NCBI GenBank assembly: GCA_964473285.1
Contig: CAYYOI010000005.1
Location: forward strand, 1-58,612
DNA: 58,612 nt
From: JBNJGT01 sp964473285
GTDB lineage: Archaea > Nanobdellota > Nanobdellia > Woesearchaeales > JACJVW01
Reading direction: 5' to 3'
The notes under the pieces were generated by a model. It made no database searches. It was not told the origin of the DNA and was given only the letters and a program-made list of their open reading frames with translations. Made by a program: the position numbers and the translations under genes. Below are positions 54,157 through 58,612 of the stretch, one piece after another. Each line of letters begins with the position of its first letter. The stretch's first letter is position 1.

Positions 54157-54418
54157 TCGATTCCGGGTTATATGACGGAACCGCAGCTTTGCTTATAAGC
54201 ATGATATCTCCTATAGCCTTTACCAGCTGATGCGGCACTATAACCCCTTTTGCATTTCCTAAGACCTTGGAAAGATAAGAGTTCTTTGTAGCCTTTACCC
54301 TCCAGCCAAAAACCTTTGTCTGGGTCAGGATTGACTCCTCGATATCTCCAAAATACTCACCACTGTCAGTAAAGACTTTCATGTCAAAAGTATCAGTAAT
54401 ATTTTTCATCTTCAGCAT
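54143..54418 (-). CDS. single PRC-barrel protein
   Basis: A 91-residue PRC-barrel domain: DTFDMKVFTDSGEYFGDIEES, WRVKATKN and GVIVPHQLVKAIGDIMLI. The ribosome binding site AGGAGG lies eight bases before the ATG at 54418. It overlaps queH by 14 bases. Function unknown; PRC barrels act as adaptor domains elsewhere, for example in RimM. Confidence 0.82.
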   Translation of the reverse strand: MLKMKNITDTFDMKVFTDSGEYFGDIEESILTQTKVFGWRVKATKNSYLSKVLGNAKGVIVPHQLVKAIGDIMLISKAAVPSYNPESNDYE

Positions 54419-54464
54419 AGTAATTCCCTCCTGTAATAGAATAAAGTAAAGTAATATTTAAAGC

Positions 54465-54626
54465 TTACTTCTTACGTGCCGGTCGCAGGGATGTTGAGTG
54501 GCATTTTCTGCATTTGACCTTCTCCTGCAATACCAACATGTTAGATGTCATAAGAGAACGCTTGCAACTCTTGCATACGAACTTACGCTTGAATTTCCTT
54601 GCATCTGCTTCTGGGAATTTTGCCAT
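54465..54626 (-). CDS. rpl40e: large-subunit ribosomal protein L40e
   Basis: A 53-residue zinc-ribbon protein: MAKFPEADARKFKRKFVCKSC, then VKCRKCHSTSLRPARKK. The two CxxC pairs and the C-terminal LRPxRKK match archaeal L40e. It starts two bases after the stop of aIF5A, so the two are an operon. Confidence 0.93.
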   Translation of the reverse strand: MAKFPEADARKFKRKFVCKSCKRSLMTSNMLVLQEKVKCRKCHSTSLRPARKK

Positions 54627-54628
54627 AA

Positions 54629-55030
54629 TCAATCACTCTTAACCTGTTTCATGACCTTATCCTCGAGGATTATCCAGTACAGTACAGTTGAACCTTCTGT
54701 ACACTGGTCTTTGAGTTCTTCAGGGATCTCAAGGTCAAATGTCTCAAAGGTCTCAGAATCCATCACATTTGCCATATTGCCTGTGACCGAAAGGACCTGA
54801 GCATTTCTTTTATCAATGATCGGAACTTCTATCTTATCGTGGCCTGGCATCACTAGAATCCTTTTTTTGCCATCAATGAGCCCAACACCTTCCATACGCA
54901 CCTTTGCATGACCATGTTTACCAGGTCTTGATGTTTGGGTACTGCTGACTGTACATGCAACTCCATCAATCACGACATAGTTGCCTTCCTTAAGTGATCC
55001 GACTGATTTTAGTGTTTTCTCTCCGCTCAT
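54629..55030 (-). CDS. eif5a: translation initiation factor aIF5A
   Basis: 133 residues. The hypusine loop SRPGKHGHAK places the modified lysine at K38, the target of deoxyhypusine synthase encoded at 258-1196. The C-terminal OB fold (PEELKDQCTEGSTVLYWIILE) is complete. The start is the ATG at 55030: GGTGG lies four bases before it, and the in-frame GTG at 55045 is upstream of that site. ACTTTTATAAATTG on the minus strand near 55059-55072 is the TATA box. It promotes peptide-bond formation at difficult sequences such as polyproline. Confidence 0.96.
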   Translation of the reverse strand: MSGEKTLKSVGSLKEGNYVVIDGVACTVSSTQTSRPGKHGHAKVRMEGVGLIDGKKRILVMPGHDKIEVPIIDKRNAQVLSVTGNMANVMDSETFETFDLEIPEELKDQCTEGSTVLYWIILEDKVMKQVKSD

Positions 55031-55156
55031 TATGCCACCTTTCACTAAAGAAACTGGGTCAATTTATAAAAGTTATGGTGCATAAGATATCTACAACCAA
55101 AAACACTCAATAAACTTAAATACTCCTCTCTTATACCTTAAAGTAAGGTGTATTCA

Positions 55157-56761
55157 ATGTCAAATCAACAACCAATTTTCATTCTTCCAGAAGGAACACA
55201 AAGAACTCAGGGAAAAAACGCACAAAAGACAAACATTGAGGCTGCAAAGATGGTCGCAGAAACCGTGCGAACCACACTAGGACCAAAAGGCATGGACAAG
55301 ATGCTTGTGGACAACATAGGTGATATCACTATCACAAACGATGGAGTAACAATTCTCAACGAGATGTCCATCGAGCAACCCAGCGCAAAGATGATTGTAG
55401 AGGTCGCAAAGACCCAGGAATCAGAGATTGGCGACGGCACAACTACTGCGGTTGTTATCGCAGGAGAACTCCTGAAAAATGCAGAGAAACTCCTTGATTC
55501 CAATGTCCATCCTACAATAATTGCCAAGGGATACAGGATGGCTACCGAGAAAGCCATGAAGATCCTAAAAGAGATTTCAGAGCCTGTGAAAAAAGACGAC
55601 TCTGAAGTCCTCAAAAAGATTGCAACAACTGCTATGACTGGCAAAGGTGCAGAATCCTCGAAAGAAAGGCTTGCTGATATTGCAGTAAAAGCAGTCCAGA
55701 GTGTCATCGAAAAGACAGGAGAATCCATCTATTACAGCAAGAACGACATAAATATAGTCCCTAAGGTAGGAGGATCAATAGAAGAATCCGGCCTTATAGA
55801 AGGCATTGTTCTTGACAAGGAACGCGTGCATTCCGGAATGCCCCGCCAGGTAAAGGATGCAAAGCTTGCTTTGATCGACAGCTCCATAGAAGTGAGAGGC
55901 CCTGAGACTGATACACGCATCCAGATAAATGATCCTTCCCAGCTCGAGGCATTCGTCAATCAGGAAGAGAAGATGATAAAGGACATGGTCGAGCGCATTG
56001 TCCAGTCAGGAGCAAACATCGTCCTCTGCCAGAAAGGGATTGATGACATTGCCCAGCACTTTCTCGCAAAAAAAGGCATATTTGCAATCCGCAGGGTAAA
56101 ACGCTTAGACATGACATCCCTTGCAAAAGCTACAGGTGCAAAGATTGTCACTAACCTTAACGAGCTCTCAGGCGAAGACCTTGGAAAAGCCGGAATGGTT
56201 GAGGAAGTCAAGGTTGGTGAAGATGATATGGTCTTCATCAAAGAATGCAAAAATCCCCGTTCTGTGACAATCCTCATCAAAGGAGCAACAAACCACGTTG
56301 TGGACGAGATAAAGCGCGCCATGGAAGATGCAATAGGAGATGTTGCAGCCACCCTCACCACAGGATTTTACGTCGCAGGAGCAGGAGCACCGGAGATAGA
56401 GATAGCCCGCAACCTTAGGAAGTATTCAGACAGCCTGTCCGGGCGTGAACAGCTCGCAGTGGAAGCATTTGCTGATGCACTGGAAATAATCCCAAAGACC
56501 CTTGCAGAGAACGCAGGGATCGACCCGATTGATATCATAACAGAACTAAAGGCAGCCCATGAGAAAGGCATGAAATGGGGTGGGATTAATGTTTTCACAG
56601 GAAAGGTGGAAGACTCCTACAAGCTTGGTGTAATCGAGCCCATGAAAGTGAAGAAACAAGCAATCTCATCCGCCAGTGAAGTTGCAGAGATGATACTCAG
56701 GATTGACGACGTCATTGCAAGTTCCGATTCAGAGAATCAACAGCAACAACATATGTATTAA
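55157..56761 (+). CDS. thermosome subunit (group II chaperonin)
   Basis: A 534-residue ATP-dependent chaperonin. NTGPKGMDKMLVD-type opening (TTLGPKGMDKMLVD), GDGTTTAVV ATP-binding loop, and GAGAPEIEIA and GGINVFTG near the end are family marks. The start is the ATG at 55157, six bases after AAGGTG; the in-frame GTG at 55148 is part of that site. The C terminus reads DSENQQQQHMY in place of the usual Gly-Met-rich tail that lines the chamber floor. One subunit gene is seen. Confidence 0.95.
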   Translation: MSNQQPIFILPEGTQRTQGKNAQKTNIEAAKMVAETVRTTLGPKGMDKMLVDNIGDITITNDGVTILNEMSIEQPSAKMIVEVAKTQESEIGDGTTTAVVIAGELLKNAEKLLDSNVHPTIIAKGYRMATEKAMKILKEISEPVKKDDSEVLKKIATTAMTGKGAESSKERLADIAVKAVQSVIEKTGESIYYSKNDINIVPKVGGSIEESGLIEGIVLDKERVHSGMPRQVKDAKLALIDSSIEVRGPETDTRIQINDPSQLEAFVNQEEKMIKDMVERIVQSGANIVLCQKGIDDIAQHFLAKKGIFAIRRVKRLDMTSLAKATGAKIVTNLNELSGEDLGKAGMVEEVKVGEDDMVFIKECKNPRSVTILIKGATNHVVDEIKRAMEDAIGDVAATLTTGFYVAGAGAPEIEIARNLRKYSDSLSGREQLAVEAFADALEIIPKTLAENAGIDPIDIITELKAAHEKGMKWGGINVFTGKVEDSYKLGVIEPMKVKKQAISSASEVAEMILRIDDVIASSDSENQQQQHMY

Positions 56762-56811
56762 GAAAGTTTTATAAAAGAATTACCATTTTTTTGGATCAGG
56801 AGGAATTCATA

Positions 56812-56982
56812 ATGGCAAAAAAAACATGCATATCATGCAAAAAAGATATCACGAATGACGAAGGGAGCGTTATTTTCATGTGTCCTGGATGCAATAAGTA
56901 TGAAATTGTCCGGTGCAAGCACTGTAGACAGATTGTAGCAAAATACGAATGCCCAGAATGCGGGTTTATAGGACCAAATTGA
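56812..56982 (+). CDS. small zinc-ribbon protein, HVO_2753-like
   Basis: 56 residues with four CPxCG-like knuckles (CISC, CPGC, CKHC, CPEC) that would hold two zinc ions, like the archaeal HVO_2753 family linked to RNA binding. The start is the ATG at 56812, eight bases after AGGAGG; the longer frame from TTG at 56791 covers that ribosome binding site. It lies nine bases upstream of the aEF-1beta gene, the order seen in many archaea. Confidence 0.85.
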   Translation: MAKKTCISCKKDITNDEGSVIFMCPGCNKYEIVRCKHCRQIVAKYECPECGFIGPN

Positions 56983-56991
56983 GGTGAGCAA

Positions 56992-57267
56992 ATGGCACAT
57001 GTTATTGTTGGAATAAAGATCATGCCTGAAGGACCAGAAAAGGACCTGCAAAAGATCGAAGAAGAAGCTAAAGAAAAGATAGTCCAGTTTGGTGGAACCG
57101 TTCAGAAAACAGAGACTGAGCCTGTTGCTTTCGGTCTCAAATCAGTAAACATAACCTTTAGCATGGATGAGAATCTTGGCGATACTGAACCGCTTGAGCA
57201 GGAACTTTCAGAGGTTAAAGACGTCAATTCTGTCCAGGTCTCATCAGTCAGCCGGGCCCTCGGCTAA
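56992..57267 (+). CDS. ef1b: elongation factor 1-beta
   Basis: 91 residues. The guanine-nucleotide exchange factor for aEF-1alpha. The single alpha/beta domain has MAHVIVGIKIMPEGP and the C-terminal VQVSSVSRALG. GAGGTG lies six bases before the ATG. It shares a transcript with the zinc-ribbon gene and overlaps the 3' end of trm1 on the other strand by 24 bases. Confidence 0.93.
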   Translation: MAHVIVGIKIMPEGPEKDLQKIEEEAKEKIVQFGGTVQKTETEPVAFGLKSVNITFSMDENLGDTEPLEQELSEVKDVNSVQVSSVSRALG

Positions 57268-58290
57268 GATTTCTATCAATTCTTTTTTAGGTATATCAGA
57301 CCTTATACCCTGTTTTGCAAAGTGCGTTCTTTTAGCCCTATATCCTTGTTTTCTTATGCGTTCAAATAACACTGTAAAAGGGATAGCCCGGACTCCTGCC
57401 TCTTTGCAGAGTGTAGGGACATCATGAAAGAACAAGATATCATTAGCATAATCTTCTTTTAAGGTTTCCAAGAATTCACCCTGCAACTCAGAAAGAAAAG
57501 ATGTTGCAAGCGACCCCATCCACATTGGCCCCGCATAATCATTCCCTGAATTGAAAACATCCCTGCCTGTCCGATACCCATCAGTATCCAAGATAAGATA
57601 ACCATGCTGCAAGATTAGCTCGTCACATTTCTTCTTACCCTTTCGTACCTCAAAGAAAACACGAAAATAATGATCCTTAGCATATGAGATGATTGGAATC
57701 AAAGCCTTATCATACTGCATACCCACAAGCTGCACCTTCCTGATAAGGATCCTCAGGCCCACCTCTTTCATGAGCTCATTATGCAAGGGCTTTGCCCAGT
57801 ATTTCCGCAGGCACGTCTTGGGATATGTCCCGCAAAGGCACCCTGTATCAGTTGCAGTCACTGCAAGAATCCCTTTTCTCCTGATCCTGCGGCATGCAGT
57901 ATCTAAAAAAGGATTAGGGCTTCCAAACGGATCAATATCAATATAATCATAATAACGCTCCGCAAGAAAATCAGTAGCTTCCTTCTCAAACACCAAAGCA
58001 GAGCATGAATTCAACTCAAGATTTTTCTGGATAAGTTCAACCGCCCTTGCATTATTGTCATTCATATACACAGTCATCCCCGGCACTTCTTTTAGTATCC
58101 TGATACCCCTTACACCAGAACCAGCCAAAGGCAGCCCTACCTCCAAAGGGCGTCCGACCGCCTTTAGTACTTCAATCGTGATATCACGGTTCAGCTTCAT
58201 ATCCGGATTATAAAAAACAGGAAGCTCCTTTGATATCTCGCCTTTATACACATGCAGGCTGACAGACCCCTCATTAATCTTTTCAGGCAT
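57244..58290 (-). CDS. trm1: tRNA (guanine26-N2)-dimethyltransferase Trm1
   Basis: 348 residues. Methylates G26 of most tRNAs using SAM. Marks include EGSVSLHV, VFYNPDMKLNRDI, the SAM motif LAGSGVRGIR, MNDNNARAVELIQKN and the catalytic DIDPFGSPNPFLD. The C-terminal domain has the Cys pair region and a basic RAKRTHF. Normal archaeal length. It starts at 58290. Confidence 0.95.
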   Translation of the reverse strand: MPEKINEGSVSLHVYKGEISKELPVFYNPDMKLNRDITIEVLKAVGRPLEVGLPLAGSGVRGIRILKEVPGMTVYMNDNNARAVELIQKNLELNSCSALVFEKEATDFLAERYYDYIDIDPFGSPNPFLDTACRRIRRKGILAVTATDTGCLCGTYPKTCLRKYWAKPLHNELMKEVGLRILIRKVQLVGMQYDKALIPIISYAKDHYFRVFFEVRKGKKKCDELILQHGYLILDTDGYRTGRDVFNSGNDYAGPMWMGSLATSFLSELQGEFLETLKEDYANDILFFHDVPTLCKEAGVRAIPFTVLFERIRKQGYRAKRTHFAKQGIRSDIPKKELIEILAEGPAD

Positions 58291-58437
58291 ATACCCTTAG
58301 TAATAAGGCATATTTTAAAAAGATACTCAATACAAAAGCTTTGTCCAGCGCCTCATTTCTCATTTTATATAATAATAAGAAATTATAAACAATTTGTAGA
58401 TTAGTTCTAACCTTTTAGGGACAAAAAATAGAGAAAG

Positions 58438-58449
58438 ATTTATATATTA
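58438..58449 (+). promoter_or_regulatory. TATA box for a candidate small RNA
   Basis: ATTTATATATTA is centred about 26 bases before A58469, where the predicted helix begins. This spacing matches an archaeal start site. Confidence 0.6.
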
Positions 58450-58468
58450 TTGATGTTTACCCCCCCTT

Positions 58469-58549
58469 AATGAGGACTCGGGATAGTTCTTCTCGAACAA
58501 CCCCTCCCTCCCCCCTACATCCTGGGTCCTTCATTGCCCCCATTTTTTT
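58469..58549 (+). ncRNA. candidate structured small RNA with T-run terminator
   Basis: AATGAGGACTCGGGA (58469-58483) pairs with TCCTGGGTCCTTCATT (58520-58535) over 15 base pairs with one bulge. The loop has a GTTC-TTCTC-GAAC hairpin and a C-rich stretch. A run of seven Ts follows (58543-58549), like an archaeal terminator. The C-rich content contrasts with the AT-rich flanks. No open frame fits. Identity not recognised; it could be a regulatory or housekeeping RNA, and it may continue past the window edge. Confidence 0.5.
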
Positions 58550-58612
58550 CTTCTTACCCGGGTCCGTAGAAATCCTCTGAATCGTTAGAAATATAAAGGA
58601 AAACACCTGTAA

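Overview
The window comes from an archaeon, most likely a DPANN-type lineage resembling Woesearchaeota. The domain is read from the genes: deoxyhypusine synthase and aIF5A, RIO1 kinase, topoisomerase VI A and B, LonB, Kae1, GatD, a CDC48/VAT ATPase, a thermosome subunit, ribosomal protein L40e, aEF-1beta and Trm1. TATA boxes lie about 25-30 bases before many starts, often with no leader, while other genes carry GAGGTG-type ribosome binding sites. The DPANN placement is inferred from the mix of compact overlapping genes, giant surface proteins and sporadic bacterial-type enzymes; no rRNA is present to confirm it.

Layout. 1-3750: tRNA-Arg, a hypusination/polyamine pair (deoxyhypusine synthase and a PLP decarboxylase), a ParA-like ATPase and RIO1. 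3751-5255: an AT-rich patch with two unrecognised coupled genes and a palindrome-rich promoter. 5255-17745: an AbrB-type regulator coupled to a 4067-residue surface protein. 17782-21068: a KH-domain protein and both Topo VI subunits. 21084-23456: a lysine/alanine repeat protein, then an AT-rich pair (PhcB-like methyltransferase and V4R protein). 23453-27279: a KaiC-like ATPase with a membrane protein carrying a Q/N/Y-rich tail, then a HEPN/MNT-type pair bracketed by a 16-bp palindromic repeat. 27298-32188: a CxxCxxCC protein, LonB, a VTT/DedA-type membrane protein, two PRC-barrel proteins and Kae1.

32289-38507 is the most unusual block. It encodes a bifunctional class A penicillin-binding protein with all glycosyltransferase and transpeptidase motifs intact, followed by three genes of unknown family. 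Archaea are not known to make murein, so the substrate is unclear. It is followed by a convergent operon of a secreted subtilisin and a beta-helix surface protein (38470-43730).

43805-58290 is mostly information processing: a PIN-type pair, GatD, NIF3, a CDC48 with a roughly 250-residue insertion, glycyl-tRNA synthetase, QueA and QueH (late steps of bacterial queuosine synthesis, unexpected in an archaeon), L40e, aIF5A, thermosome, a zinc-ribbon protein, aEF-1beta and Trm1. The window ends in a GC-rich, non-coding stretch with a TATA box, a 15-bp stem and a T-run that looks like a small RNA gene.

Functional links inside the window: deoxyhypusine synthase modifies aIF5A (lysine 38), and the neighbouring decarboxylase may help supply the polyamine donor. 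The two large surface proteins share a C-terminal plan (DGIQNQ cysteine motif, one membrane helix, cytoplasmic helical repeats), suggesting a common envelope role alongside the subtilisin and the PBP.
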